DNA of 64,000 bases from Mucilaginibacter sp. L3T2-6 (GCF_030519355.1 NZ_JAUMKC010000023.1:41768-105767); one strand, 5' to 3'. Shown: positions 1 to 9,674, counted from the first letter of the stretch. The notes: generated by a model from the letters alone, not told the origin. Program-made: numbers and translations.

Positions 1-2186
1 TGCGTTTCGCCCTTTGTATAAGTACCGCATGGTTTTATCACAGATGTGTCGCTGGTTTCAACCAGTACGACCCGCATTATGGTAAGGTTACCAACCGCCA
101 CCGTAGCAGGTACGGTAATGTTGGCGGAGTAGGTACCCGTGCCATTTATAATGCCCGAGGTTGCAACCAGTTCGTTATTATCAAACACACCATTACCATT
201 CCAATCGATATAAACCTTTGCGGCTTTGTTAAAATCGGCGCCGCAGGTACCAAGCGTTAAACTTAGCGGATATGTTTTTGCCAGCTCAAGCTGGATGATT
301 TTGTCCGTATGGTCTGAATAGCTGGTGCAGCCTGCCGGTGGGGTAAAGTTAAGGTTAGCCAGGGTCAGGTTATTTACCCGTGAATCAGCCGTTGACAGGG
401 GCATTGACGCGCAGTAGGTAGCACCTCCTGCCCCGGTAGTGATAAGTGAGTAATCCTGCGAGCCTGATTGCAGCGTGCCTTTGTGTGATACGGTTATGGT
501 GTACGCCCTGCCGGGCACTGGGTTAGGGATAAAAACCTGTTCGATATTATCCAGGATGTTATCCCCCGTTTTTGCAGCAAGCGACGGATGCAATGGGTCC
601 AGTACCCATGGCTTAAATATGTTCGTCCCGTCGCTTACCATAATATCAAGGTCGTTCACCAGCTTTGGCGTGCGGCTGTTTACCGTGCCCTCGGGGGTTG
701 CTGTCCCGGCCGGATCCGTCCAGGAAATGGTTACTGCCAGCGGCCCCTGGCCTGATCCAACAACGTTAAAAGTCTGTTTCTGCCCTTGCTGTAATGTATT
801 TTCTCTTACCAGACTTTTATTTTCATTGTCGGTGATGGCCTGGGTAGCTTTGCGCATATCCAGCAGTCCCCAACCGTAGATGTAATCGGGACCTGCATTT
901 CCGGCATCAAATGCGGTATGGCAGGCAAGGCCTTTCAGCGTGGCTGCTTTCATAAACTTGCCGCCATTTTTCTGCGCATAATATTCCTGCAGGAGATATA
1001 GCGAACCCGTAATGTTAGGAGCTGACATTGAGGTGCCCGACAGTGTAATGTACGAGGTTGTACTACTGCTGCCTGCAGACAGCACGTCAATACCGTCGCC
1101 TACTATATCGGGTTTAATACGGCCATCGTCAGTAGGGCCGTACCCGCTGAAGTAAGCTATGCTGATGTCGCTTGCCGATGCGGGTCCGTTCGGAAGCGGA
1201 TTTATGGCGCCGACCGTGAGGATATTTTTGGCGTTAGCTGTTGTGGCGATAATATCATAGCCATTGTTACTGCTGATATTTGCCGGGCGGGCGCCTTTAT
1301 CTACAAAGGTTTGATTAGTTTTACTGGCATAGCCATAATAATCCTGTCCTACTGCCGGGCCATTTTCTGACCGGCTGTTGCCCGCCGACTCGACGATCAG
1401 GTAATACGGAGCATTGTAGGCTATTTTATCCCAGTCCTGCGTACGGCTTCCATAAAATCCGAAGTTATAATCCACTGTATCGCCAGGCAGGCCATACCAC
1501 TCCCAGCGGCTCTGCAAGCTGTTATAATACCATCCGGCAGCATCGCCATAGGAGTGATTAGAGAGCAATAGCCCCCCGGTGGCGGCCGTACTCATTTCGG
1601 ATACATCGTTATCAAAGTCGTATGATTGCAGGGTGCTGGCATTATAGGCCATTCCTTTTGCGGGAGCGTAAACGCCCTTTGCTATCATAGTGCCGGACAC
1701 GTGCGTGGCATGGTCGATCACGCCGGATGTTGAATCATGCAGCGTGATGGTTTTGCCAAAAAACTCCTGGTGAGTACGAAAAACCGAACCGCCGTCCCAA
1801 ATGGCCAGCTTATTGTTTAACGCTGTACTTGAGCCGGAAAGATTTAAACCTGCTGCTCCGCCCGGGTTTACCGCATTTGTTTGAGTGGTTGCCGCCGCAG
1901 TAGTATTGTTATCGGTCTTTAAATAAATTGGAAAGCCTAGGCTGTTTACACCCTGCAGGCTGATGACACCGCCATCAGGAGTGTAGGTTTTAACCGGCCA
2001 GCGATTTTTTTTTGCAAGAATCAGCGCTTTTTTGCGGGCTGAATTGAACTTTTGCCGCGATTGGCCGGCAAGCCTGTTTAGCTCCTTTTTGTTGCCTGCA
2101 CTAATTAAAGCCTGCTGAGCGTATCCTTCGCCGGCAAGGCACAATAAAAGCGCAAGCATGCCAATTGCCGCGTATATTTTATTCAT
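1..2186 (-). CDS. S8 family (subtilisin-like) secreted serine protease, C-terminus beyond window
   Basis: The reading frame is open from the ATG at 2184-2186 to the left edge, so the C-terminus is missing. Residues 1-23 form a signal peptide ending near GYAQ. The subtilase triad is visible: Asp131 in LAIWDGGS, His159 in DHATHVSGT and Ser386 in GTSMSAP, with the oxyanion Asn270 in ESAGNS. After the catalytic domain comes a beta-rich region of about 200 residues. The last visible 80 residues, with the motif DWNGNGVFDNNE, match a GEVED-type domain. The protein is probably exported to degrade external proteins. Bacteroidota homologues often end in a T9SS sorting domain, which would lie outside the window. 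It has no operon partner here; the next gene upstream is separated by about 130 bases. Confidence 0.9.
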   Translation of the reverse strand, partial: MNKIYAAIGMLALLLCLAGEGYAQQALISAGNKKELNRLAGQSRQKFNSARKKALILAKKNRWPVKTYTPDGGVISLQGVNSLGFPIYLKTDNNTTAAATTQTNAVNPGGAAGLNLSGSSTALNNKLAIWDGGSVFRTHQEFFGKTITLHDSTSGVIDHATHVSGTMIAKGVYAPAKGMAYNASTLQSYDFDNDVSEMSTAATGGLLLSNHSYGDAAGWYYNSLQSRWEWYGLPGDTVDYNFGFYGSRTQDWDKIAYNAPYYLIVESAGNSRSENGPAVGQDYYGYASKTNQTFVDKGARPANISSNNGYDIIATTANAKNILTVGAINPLPNGPASASDISIAYFSGYGPTDDGRIKPDIVGDGIDVLSAGSSSTTSYITLSGTSMSAPNITGSLYLLQEYYAQKNGGKFMKAATLKGLACHTAFDAGNAGPDYIYGWGLLDMRKATQAITDNENKSLVRENTLQQGQKQTFNVVGSGQGPLAVTISWTDPAGTATPEGTVNSRTPKLVNDLDIMVSDGTNIFKPWVLDPLHPSLAAKTGDNILDNIEQVFIPNPVPGRAYTITVSHKGTLQSGSQDYSLITTGAGGATYCASMPLSTADSRVNNLTLANLNFTPPAGCTSYSDHTDKIIQLELAKTYPLSLTLGTCGADFNKAAKVYIDWNGNGVFDNNELVATSGIINGTGTYSANITVPATVAVGNLTIMRVVLVETSDTSVIKPCGTYTKGET

Positions 2187-2316
2187 ATTTTATTTAAGCA
2201 CACCGGTTTTAAGCTCTAAATATACCGTTAAAACAATTACAGTATTACAGGCCGCAAAATAAAGTTTGTATTGACAGATCGCAGGCAGGCGCGCCGGAGT
2301 ACAAATAATCAACTGA

Positions 2317-3714
2317 TTACTTGCCAACTACCATCATCTTTTCTGCATCCCAGTGGATAACTTTGTTGTGGAAATAGCTTTCGTTACAGGCCAGCGCAGG
2401 CGCAGCAGCGCGGAAACCGAACACCGCATCTTCTACCACAGGCTTGCCGGTGCGGATGGAATCCATAAAGTTGGCAAAATGGTCGTTTGATGAATTATAG
2501 CCTTCGGGCGAGTGATAGGTTACATCCGGAAGATTTGGGGCACGCTGATCGGCTGCCGGATATTTGGCGTTGTAATTATCCATTAGTTGCTTTTGCATGG
2601 CCTGCGGAAATGTATCTAACGAATCCCATCCGCCTATGCCCGGCGCGGCAGGCATCTTACTTTTATGGATGGTAAAGCCCTGGTCGTCCTGCAGGTCAAT
2701 CACCCCTTCCGAACCGATAATTTTGGTAGACGAGCGCTCGCCCTCTCCTCTAATGAAGTTCACCCGCAGGTTTGCCTGAAATGCCGGATGCTCCTTTGTC
2801 GCAGGGTATTCAATAACTGCTGTCATTACATCGGGCACATTCCGTCCGTCTTTCCAGTAATAGGTACCGCCAATAGCATATATCTTGTCCGGCCCTTTTG
2901 AATTGGTAATAAAATGAATACCGGTCAGCAGGTGTACAAAAAGGTCTCCGGCTACACCGGTTCCATACTCGCGGTAGTTTCGCCATCTAAAAAACCTGTT
3001 GCTGTCATAAGGGCGTTTAATTTTTTCATGGGCCTGGAATGCCGCCCAATCTACAGTTTGCGGCCCCGCATCAAGCGGAATGGTATATTGCCAGGCGCCC
3101 AAAGAGTTTTGCCTGTTAAAAGAGGCTTCGATAGAATTGATCTGCCCGATAGCGCCGGCCTGGTAAAGCTCTTTAGCTTTCTGAAAGGCAATACTGCTTA
3201 CGCGCTGGCTGCCAACCTGGAAAACGGCTTTAGTTTCCCGCTGGGTTGCTATTTCGCCGAGCCCCTCGTTCAGGTAATGTACCATAGGCTTTTCGCTGTA
3301 TACCGCCTTACCTTTGCGCATGGCTGCATTGGCAATAGTACTGTGCCAGTTATCGCTGGTGGCTATAATAACGGCATCTATATCCTTGCGGTCGAGTATT
3401 TCGTGGTAATTATTTGTAGTGAATATATTGCTGCCGTGTACTTCTTTTGCCCGCTGCAAGCGCCCTTGGTATAAGTCGCAAACGCCAACCAGTTCAACAC
3501 CCGGGCAAGTCAATGCCGCACGCGTATCATTAAAACCCATTATTCCCATCCCTATGGTGGCAATCCTTATTTTATCATTGGCACTGTACCGTTTCTGCGC
3601 CTGTAAAAGCCGGCGTTCATGATCTTCCTGCGCTGCTAAACTTGAAAGTGAAGCAGAGGTGAGCATGATCGTGCCGCCTAGCTGCTTAATAAATTTTCTT
3701 CTATCAGATGACAT
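2317..3714 (-). CDS. Tat-exported Gfo/Idh/MocA family oxidoreductase
   Basis: This 465-residue protein begins with a twin-arginine export signal (RRKFIK at residues 5-10, then a hydrophobic stretch), so it should be exported folded with its bound nicotinamide cofactor. A Rossmann fold starts near residue 50 (IATIGMGIMG), and the family EKP motif is at about residue 140 (SEKPMV). The C-terminal half is the alpha/beta domain that binds the sugar substrate. Family members oxidise or reduce sugars and inositols, and exported Bacteroidota members commonly act in glycan breakdown, including glycosidases with an NAD-dependent mechanism. The substrate cannot be read from the sequence. The GH20 gene starting 355 bases away on the other strand fits a glycan role. 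The start is supported by the Tat signal lying right at the N-terminus. Confidence 0.88.
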   Translation of the reverse strand: MSSDRRKFIKQLGGTIMLTSASLSSLAAQEDHERRLLQAQKRYSANDKIRIATIGMGIMGFNDTRAALTCPGVELVGVCDLYQGRLQRAKEVHGSNIFTTNNYHEILDRKDIDAVIIATSDNWHSTIANAAMRKGKAVYSEKPMVHYLNEGLGEIATQRETKAVFQVGSQRVSSIAFQKAKELYQAGAIGQINSIEASFNRQNSLGAWQYTIPLDAGPQTVDWAAFQAHEKIKRPYDSNRFFRWRNYREYGTGVAGDLFVHLLTGIHFITNSKGPDKIYAIGGTYYWKDGRNVPDVMTAVIEYPATKEHPAFQANLRVNFIRGEGERSSTKIIGSEGVIDLQDDQGFTIHKSKMPAAPGIGGWDSLDTFPQAMQKQLMDNYNAKYPAADQRAPNLPDVTYHSPEGYNSSNDHFANFMDSIRTGKPVVEDAVFGFRAAAPALACNESYFHNKVIHWDAEKMMVVGK

Positions 3715-4069
3715 ATATGGGTTTTATTAGTTGGAAAAGCAAGGTAGGAAATTTGTCGGTTAAGTTGATTGGGGTGTTTGCAATAGATTAAGTTTTAAAA
3801 GTCCGGGCCCTTGAACTCAGGGGCTTCTCTGATCATTTAATCTCATTCAGCTTAATCCAACTGCTTCTCCGCCTGGCTCAGCATAAATTCGTATTCGTCT
3901 TTATCCGGCTGACGATTTTTCGGAGCCTTATTTCCGAACAACCATTGCCTGGTTAGCGGCATTGTCAGGCTCTGTCAACTTTTATACACCCAACCCTTTT
4001 TAAATAAAATTAAAAAGTTTAATTTGCAGTCAGATATCCCTGCCAATAAAACCTCTTTATAATTCAATT
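3715..4069. other. Divergent intergenic region upstream of oxidoreductase and GH20
   Basis: These 355 bases separate two divergent genes. The only coding-like stretch is a 36-codon frame on the minus strand (listed separately). Just before the GH20 gene there is TTAATTTG at 4019-4026, one mismatch from the Bacteroidota -7 consensus TAnnTTTG, about 45 bases before the GH20 start. I see no clear promoter for the oxidoreductase. Confidence 0.4.
3852..3962 (-). CDS. Possible small protein, 36 residues, unknown
   Basis: An ATG frame of 36 codons lies alone in the gap and is closed by an in-frame TGA 12 bases upstream, so it is not the tail of a longer gene. The predicted peptide starts MPLTRQWLFGNK and ends in a charged helix-like stretch (EFMLSQAEKQLD). 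It has no signal peptide or cysteines. Codon choice looks like that of neighbouring genes (CTG, CAG, GCG, GAA). No function is recognised. A chance frame of this length is quite possible, so confidence is low. Confidence 0.35.
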   Translation of the reverse strand: MPLTRQWLFGNKAPKNRQPDKDEYEFMLSQAEKQLD

Positions 4070-5983
4070 ATGAAAAAACTATCCTTAGCATTCTGTTGCT
4101 GTTTTGTTTCATTTTTATCCTTTGGACAGGCTGTCAAAAGCACGCTGTCCATCATACCGGAGCCGGTAAAGACAGTTACAAAGCCCGGCCAGTTTATACT
4201 GCCAAAAAACATTACCATACAGGCAAAGCTCAACAAAGACGTGATGCCTGTAACCAACTACCTGCGCAAAAAGCTGACCACTGCCACCGGCGCAATGGTA
4301 ACAATTAAAGGTAATTCGTTTGCGCCGGCAACCATCAAGCTTTTGCTGACAGCAAAAACCGATACTACCTTAGGTAAAGAAGGATATAAGCTATGGGTAA
4401 GCGGCAAAGGAGTGGTTATCAGCGCCAACGAGCCCGCAGGTTTATTTTATGGTGTACAAACCTTAATGCAGCTGTTACCTAAAGAGATTGAAAGCGCCGA
4501 GGTACATCACATGAGGTGGACGATCCCCCATGTTGAGATAACCGATTACCCGCGTTTTGCATGGCGGGGACTGATGTTAGATGTTTCGCGCCACTTTTTC
4601 ACCAAAGAAGAAGTTAAGCAATACATTGACCAGATGGTGCGTTACAAATTTAACCTGCTGCATATGCACCTAACCGACGATGAAGGCTGGCGCATAGAAA
4701 TTAAAAGCCTGCCTCGCCTGACTACCGTTGGCGCCTACAACGTTAAAAAGGTAGGCGAGTTTGGTACTTTTTCTAAACCAACACCCGATGAGCCCCGCAC
4801 TTATGGCGGCTTTTATACACAGGATGATATTAAGGAGCTGGTTAAATACGGCAAAGAGCATTTCCTGAATATTATGCCGGAAGTTGACGTACCCGGTCAT
4901 AGTTTAGCAGCTGTAGTTGCTTATCCTGAATTGTCATGCACACCTGGCGCCGAAAACTATCAGGTACGCTCGGGCGAGCATATGATGGATTTCAGCAAGG
5001 AGGGTATCAAAGCTTTGGTTGACAATACCCTTAACCCTGCCAGCGAAAAAACTTATGCGTTTCTTGATAAAGTGATGGGCGAAATTGCTCAGTTGTTTCC
5101 ATTTGATTACATACACTTAGGCGGCGACGAATGCGCTAAGAATTTTTGGGAACAGAGCGCTGACGTTAAAGCTTTAATGGCGAAGGAAAACCTCAAAAAT
5201 ATGGAAGAGGTGCAGAGCTATTTTGAAAAACGCCTGGAAACCATCGTTGAATCAAAAGGTAAAAAATTCATGGGATGGGACGAGATCATAGAAGGCGGCC
5301 TTGGCCCTAAAGCAGCGGTAATGAGCTGGCGCGGTATACAAGGCGGCATCACCGCCTCGAGGCTGGGTCACGAGGTAGTTATGAGCCCAACCACCTTCGC
5401 TTACCTGGATTATATGCAAAGCGACCGCGTAATGGAGCCTCATGTATACGCTACCCTGCGCTTAAATAAATCATACCAGTTTGAGCCGGTTCCTGACAGC
5501 GCGGACGCGAAATTAATTTTAGGCGGACAAGCTAACCTGTGGACTGAACAGGTATTTAATTTCCGCCAGGTAGAGTACATGACCTGGCCGCGGGGCATGG
5601 CTATATCAGAGTCTGTTTGGTCGCCAAAGGCTAAAAAGGACTGGAATAACTTTTATCCAAAGGTTGAAAAACAGTTCGCACGTTTAAACGAGGCTGAAAT
5701 AAAATACGCACCGGCCATGTATGATCCGGACTTTAAAGCCACCATGAACGGCGACAAGATGAATGTTGAGCTGACCACCGAAATACCCAACCTGGATATT
5801 TACTACAGTTTTGATAATTCATATCCTGACAGGTTTTATCCTAAATATATGTCCGCTTTGGAGGTGCCTGAGGACGCTACCCAGTTAAGAGTGATAACCT
5901 ACCGTGGTAAGGAACCGGTGGGAAGGATGATCACTATGCCTATAGCTGAGCTGAAGCGGAGGATTGGCAGAAGCGGACAATAA
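4070..5983 (+). CDS. Beta-N-acetylhexosaminidase, glycoside hydrolase family 20
   Basis: This 637-residue protein has a signal peptide (MKKLSLAFCCCFVSFLSFGQ). The N-terminal GH20b-type domain (about 25-155) is followed by the catalytic TIM barrel (about 158-510). The GH20 signature HLGGDE puts the catalytic Asp-Glu pair at D353/E354; other family motifs are HLTDDEGWRIEI, DVPGH, MGWDE, MSWRG and NLWTE. The C-terminus carries a short beta domain. Family enzymes release terminal GlcNAc or GalNAc by a substrate-assisted mechanism through the N-acetyl group. Location is periplasmic or at the surface. A strong terminator follows the stop, so the next gene is probably transcribed separately. The length is typical of Bacteroidota members. 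Confidence 0.95.
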   Translation: MKKLSLAFCCCFVSFLSFGQAVKSTLSIIPEPVKTVTKPGQFILPKNITIQAKLNKDVMPVTNYLRKKLTTATGAMVTIKGNSFAPATIKLLLTAKTDTTLGKEGYKLWVSGKGVVISANEPAGLFYGVQTLMQLLPKEIESAEVHHMRWTIPHVEITDYPRFAWRGLMLDVSRHFFTKEEVKQYIDQMVRYKFNLLHMHLTDDEGWRIEIKSLPRLTTVGAYNVKKVGEFGTFSKPTPDEPRTYGGFYTQDDIKELVKYGKEHFLNIMPEVDVPGHSLAAVVAYPELSCTPGAENYQVRSGEHMMDFSKEGIKALVDNTLNPASEKTYAFLDKVMGEIAQLFPFDYIHLGGDECAKNFWEQSADVKALMAKENLKNMEEVQSYFEKRLETIVESKGKKFMGWDEIIEGGLGPKAAVMSWRGIQGGITASRLGHEVVMSPTTFAYLDYMQSDRVMEPHVYATLRLNKSYQFEPVPDSADAKLILGGQANLWTEQVFNFRQVEYMTWPRGMAISESVWSPKAKKDWNNFYPKVEKQFARLNEAEIKYAPAMYDPDFKATMNGDKMNVELTTEIPNLDIYYSFDNSYPDRFYPKYMSALEVPEDATQLRVITYRGKEPVGRMITMPIAELKRRIGRSGQ

Positions 5984-6002
5984 TTCAAAGTATAGAACCG
6001 TT

Positions 6003-6057
6003 GGCCTTGAGGCTGAAGTCTTTTTTTAAAAACAACTTCAGGCTCAGGGCCTTTTTA
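6003..6057 (+). terminator. Rho-independent terminator of GH20 gene
   Basis: Arms GGCCTTGAGGCTGAAGT and ACTTCAGGCTCAGGGCC pair over about 17 bp with two mismatches around an A/T-rich loop. They are followed by CTTTTTA. The structure starts about 20 bases after the GH20 stop. Confidence 0.85.
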
Positions 6058-6107
6058 TTTGCAGAATAATTACATTGTACCGAAGTTGCATTTTTAACGC
6101 TGCATTT

Positions 6108-7406
6108 ATGAAAAAAGGAATATATGTCGCAGTAATTTTGTTTGGCTTAATCACAGTCTATTCATTTATTTCAAAGCCCGCCCCCTTCAAGCCGCAGGTT
6201 AGGCTAAGGCATACCGCTAGATTTGTTTTTAAATCCTTCGTCGATTGCAATATGTCGGAGGTTTGGGTGGGTGATAAGTTTATGATATTCCCGGGCAAGT
6301 ATGGTGAGGACCCGCTTTGGGGCGAGTCGCACAATTTAAAATATGCAATTGGCAGCAACATCGATGAAGTCTTCAACACCAAAGAGCGGCATTTTACAGA
6401 GCCTAAGCTTCCGCCCAACGCTCCCAAACTGAGTCCGGGCCTGCATGGGGCGGTCTGGTTTGAGTCGGTTTACCAGGATGTAAGAGACAGGTCTGATAAA
6501 ACGCTTTATGCCTTGTATCATAACGAGAACTATCCGGAAACCCTGCCTTACGATGCAAAAACCGGGAAAGGTTATAAAAACTATAAATGGCCGCAGGGCT
6601 TAAAAGGGCCGTCATCCCCTTCTGCAGTGTGCCGCATTGGTATTATGAAATCTGTTGATGGCGGCCTGAGCTGGAAAGACCTGGGTATTTTTATAGAGGA
6701 CGAGCAGCCCCGGCTGATCCTGCGCCCGTATAACACGGCAGCGAATTTTGCGGGCGGCACCGGCGACCCATCAGCCGTTGCCAGCGGCAAATATTTGTAT
6801 TTATTTTACGGCGAATATGGCTACCCCGGGGTTTATAACGAGAAAACATACAAACCAGCTGATGAGTGGAAAGGGCAGTGCATAAGCATAGCCCGCATTG
6901 CCCTTTCTGATTTAGATAATCCGGCAGGCAAGGCCAAACGCTGGGATGGTAAGGCATTTACCGTTCCATACAACGGAGTTGGTAAACCTGTCACAACGAT
7001 ACAGATCCCGCAATCAGCCGGCGGCGGCCCGGCATCCTCTCCTGCCGCTAAATACTACTGGGGTCCATCCGTCAGCTGGAACACATACCTAAACTGCTGG
7101 GTGATGTTGATGGCTAAAGCCGAAGGCCCTTCATGGAAAGGCAGCAGTATCTATATATCTTTCAATAAAAACCGCGATCTTGGCGCCGGGACAAACTCTC
7201 AGCAATGGACAAATCCTGTTTTGCTGATAGATAAACCAGGCCACACTCTTTGGTATCCATCGCTTCAACCATTAAGCCAGGAAGCCAATCCGGCTAACAA
7301 ATATTCATCTCTAAAAATGGGGCAAAAAGCACGGTTATTTTTTAAGGACAACGATGGAGGGAAGAATGATTATGTTTCAGAATATGAAGTGGAGTTCAGG
7401 AAGTGA
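6108..7406 (+). CDS. Sialidase-like beta-propeller protein, membrane-anchored or secreted
   Basis: This 432-residue protein has a single hydrophobic N-terminal segment (KKGIYVAVILFGLITVYSF). I chose the ATG at 6108; a TTG 33 bases upstream would place extra residues before the signal and lies against the terminator. An Asp-box motif is clear near residue 182 (SVDGGLSWKDLG), as in sialidase and BNR beta-propellers. Further blade-like repeats include GGTGDPSAVASGKYLYLFY and SWNTYLNCWVMLMAK. Asp-box propellers bind or cleave glycans, but I cannot point to the catalytic Arg triad and Tyr of true sialidases, so enzyme activity is open. Its position after the GH20 gene suggests a shared glycan target. 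Confidence 0.75.
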   Translation: MKKGIYVAVILFGLITVYSFISKPAPFKPQVRLRHTARFVFKSFVDCNMSEVWVGDKFMIFPGKYGEDPLWGESHNLKYAIGSNIDEVFNTKERHFTEPKLPPNAPKLSPGLHGAVWFESVYQDVRDRSDKTLYALYHNENYPETLPYDAKTGKGYKNYKWPQGLKGPSSPSAVCRIGIMKSVDGGLSWKDLGIFIEDEQPRLILRPYNTAANFAGGTGDPSAVASGKYLYLFYGEYGYPGVYNEKTYKPADEWKGQCISIARIALSDLDNPAGKAKRWDGKAFTVPYNGVGKPVTTIQIPQSAGGGPASSPAAKYYWGPSVSWNTYLNCWVMLMAKAEGPSWKGSSIYISFNKNRDLGAGTNSQQWTNPVLLIDKPGHTLWYPSLQPLSQEANPANKYSSLKMGQKARLFFKDNDGGKNDYVSEYEVEFRK

Positions 7407-7581
7407 ACTGTACGGAAACACACCCTTGTATTGTTTTTGAAATCACCCTATGGCATTAATGAATAAGTAATGATACTTTCTCCTCAGTAAAAAAATTAAC
7501 TTTTCCACACCCTTAGATTAACTTTTTGCGTATACGGGCCGTTAATAGGTTTATCTTAGAAAAATTAAACATTTTAGCGGT
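7407..7581 (+). promoter_or_regulatory. Weak promoter candidate before the acyltransferase cassette
   Basis: TATCTTAG at 7552-7559 is one mismatch from the -7 consensus TAnnTTTG. TTTTTG at 7523-7528 could be the -33 element, but the spacing of 23 bases is longer than the usual 19-21. If real, the transcript would start only about 15-20 bases before the TTG start codon. Confidence 0.3.
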
Positions 7582-8802
7582 TTGTCACAAAAATCATTAC
7601 AGAATTACATCCCCGCCCTTACAGGTGTACGCGCAATGGCGGCTTACCTGGTGTTCATCTCCCACTTTTCTTATATTTTCGACGGCGGATTTCCCCATAT
7701 TTTCCAGCGTTTTTTTGCTGAGTTCCATATCGGCGTAAGCATTTTCTTTGTATTGTCGGGTTTCCTGATCACGTTCCGCTATTACAACAGTTTTCATTTA
7801 ACCAAAGAGTGGTTTCTGCAGTATCTAAAAAACCGCGTGGCACGTATTTACCCGATGTACTTCCTGCTTACGGTAGCGGCATTTGTTTATTATTTCGCAA
7901 CCGGCGATGTAAAAATAACCAAAGGGTCTTCGCACCCGGTTGGACTGATGTTTATGAACATCACCTTTGTGCGCGGCTTTTTTTACCAATATTGGGATAC
8001 AGGCATAGCGCAGGGCTGGAGCCTAACTGTCGAGGAATGCTTTTATTTCTCCGCGCCAATCATCTTTCTCATCGCCAAAAAGTATAATAAATTTTACATT
8101 CAGCCGGTTGTTATTACCCTGTTTGCCATCATGATGACGTTCATCTTTAAAGATGTTAACTGGCATGGCTTTTTTGGCAACTATACGTTTGTGCTGTGTT
8201 TTACTTTCTTTGGCCGGTGCTTCGAATTTTTTGTAGGCGTGCAGCTGGCCAGGTATGTATTAAAAAATGGCTTTACACGCACTAATAAAATCAGCTTTAC
8301 CTACGGCGGGTTTATTATGATATTTGTTTGCGTATTCATAATGGCGCTGCAAAAACCTATAGCGCCCTGGCTGGCCGGGCTGGAAACCCCAATAGGCATT
8401 ATCACCAACAATTATGTGCTTTGCATAATGGTAGCCTTCTTTTTTTATGGCATCCTTACAGAAGAAACCCTGTTTAAAAAATTCCTGGCATTGCCATTTA
8501 TAGAATTACTGGGCAAAAGCTCCTATATCTTTTACCTGATCCACTTAGGCTGGATATATGACGTACTTCTCAGTAATATCAATAAAGCGAACGACTCGAT
8601 TTTTGAGATGTATGATAAGTGGCAAAAAGACTGGATATCCCCGTTTCAAAATGATACAGTGAACCTTATACTCATTTTTATCGTATTAAACATCATTTCA
8701 GTAACACTGTTTAAATTAGTTGAGGAACCATTAAACCATTATATCAGGCGGTCGAACTTTTTAGTAAAATATAAGCCACGCCCCAAAGGCATTACCGACT
8801 AA
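7582..8802 (+). CDS. Acyltransferase family 3 (OafA/YrhL type) membrane O-acyltransferase
   Basis: This 406-residue integral membrane protein has about ten hydrophobic segments. The N-terminus has the family start (YIPALTGVRAMAAYLVF) with the conserved His28 in FISHFS. Further family motifs are RVARIYPMYF and WSLTVEECFYF (conserved Glu). Such proteins move acetyl or other acyl groups across the inner membrane onto surface sugars such as LPS, exopolysaccharide or peptidoglycan. The start is TTG; no ATG precedes the conserved YIPALTG block in frame. It heads a same-strand run with two barrel and two esterase genes, which suggests acylation and deacylation of one polymer. The acceptor is unknown. 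Confidence 0.9.
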   Translation: MSQKSLQNYIPALTGVRAMAAYLVFISHFSYIFDGGFPHIFQRFFAEFHIGVSIFFVLSGFLITFRYYNSFHLTKEWFLQYLKNRVARIYPMYFLLTVAAFVYYFATGDVKITKGSSHPVGLMFMNITFVRGFFYQYWDTGIAQGWSLTVEECFYFSAPIIFLIAKKYNKFYIQPVVITLFAIMMTFIFKDVNWHGFFGNYTFVLCFTFFGRCFEFFVGVQLARYVLKNGFTRTNKISFTYGGFIMIFVCVFIMALQKPIAPWLAGLETPIGIITNNYVLCIMVAFFFYGILTEETLFKKFLALPFIELLGKSSYIFYLIHLGWIYDVLLSNINKANDSIFEMYDKWQKDWISPFQNDTVNLILIFIVLNIISVTLFKLVEEPLNHYIRRSNFLVKYKPRPKGITD

Positions 8803-8829
8803 AACTGTAAACCGCGGTATCAATTTGTA

Positions 8830-9672
8830 ATGAAAAGATCTTTCATCATAAGCCTTTTTGCTTACTTGTTTTTTGTTTTAATATTGCCTTTTAAAACATT
8901 TGCCGGGTTTCCTATCGGTAAATATCGTAATGTTATAGTGCCTACTTTTTCCTATTATCGCCAGACAGACAGATTTGACGATAAGGACCATGTAATTAAG
9001 GGTGCGCCCGGAACCAGCTTTACATCGTACTCCAGCAATTTGTTTATTGGCTATGGCATATCGCGCCGCCTGGATGTTATTGCCACCATACCTTATCTAT
9101 ATCAGCAAAACATAGTGGCTCCCGGCTATAAATTGGTAGACGCCGGGTTGGGAGATGCAGTTGTTGGCTTTAGCTATAACCTGGTAAACACTAATTTTGT
9201 AAGATTTTTTTCGATCGGCGTCTCGGCTATCGTGCCCTTATATAACATTCACAACGGGCCCTCGCCACTGGGCTTGAGCGCTTACGGCAGCGAGGTTAAG
9301 CTGATGTATTGCGGCAACCTGCCGAAAGATGTATCTAAAAAAGGTTATTTCAACCTTGAACTCGGCTACCGCAAGTATTACGATACCCAGGGCCCCGACC
9401 AGGTCAGCCTGTTAGGTAGCGTGGGCTACCCGGTATCAAGGCATGACCAGTTTAGCCTCGATATTTTATTGTGGAGATCCTTCAGCTCGAACAAAGAGTT
9501 TAATGAAAATATTTTTGCGGCGCACGATTATTCCTTCTTTAAACCACAGTTAAACTACGGGCATACATTTACCCGGCGGTTTTCTGCGTTTGTGGGCGGC
9601 TTCTATGTGCCATTTGGCGTAAACACCGGCGTAGGCTACGGAGGCTCACTGCTGGCAGTTATAAAGTTATAG
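8830..9672 (+). CDS. Outer-membrane beta-barrel protein, phenol-degradation MetA-like transporter family (copy 1)
   Basis: This 280-residue protein has a signal peptide (about residues 1-25, ending KTFAG). It then has alternating amphipathic strands ending in a C-terminal strand (GGSLLAVIKL), as expected for a barrel of about 12 strands. Motifs NLFIGYGISRRLDVIATIPY and GLGDAVVGFSYNL resemble the MetA/transporter-like OMP family (Pfam Phenol_MetA_deg), whose functions are poorly known. It lies 27 bases after the acyltransferase and 2 bases before the esterase, so these three are surely one operon. The protein at 12544-13401 is a paralogue with the same layout (FP(I/V) after the signal, YGISR(R/K), GVG near the end). 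Substrate unknown. Confidence 0.75.
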   Translation: MKRSFIISLFAYLFFVLILPFKTFAGFPIGKYRNVIVPTFSYYRQTDRFDDKDHVIKGAPGTSFTSYSSNLFIGYGISRRLDVIATIPYLYQQNIVAPGYKLVDAGLGDAVVGFSYNLVNTNFVRFFSIGVSAIVPLYNIHNGPSPLGLSAYGSEVKLMYCGNLPKDVSKKGYFNLELGYRKYYDTQGPDQVSLLGSVGYPVSRHDQFSLDILLWRSFSSNKEFNENIFAAHDYSFFKPQLNYGHTFTRRFSAFVGGFYVPFGVNTGVGYGGSLLAVIKL

Positions 9673-9674
9673 TT

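Noticed and set aside
2914..3474. Long plus-strand frame of 186 codons inside the oxidoreductase gene
   Set aside because: It is fully antisense to a well-supported Gfo/Idh/MocA gene and shows no motifs.
6075..6107. TTG as start of the beta-propeller gene
   Set aside because: It would add 11 residues before a good signal sequence; the ATG at 6108 is better placed.
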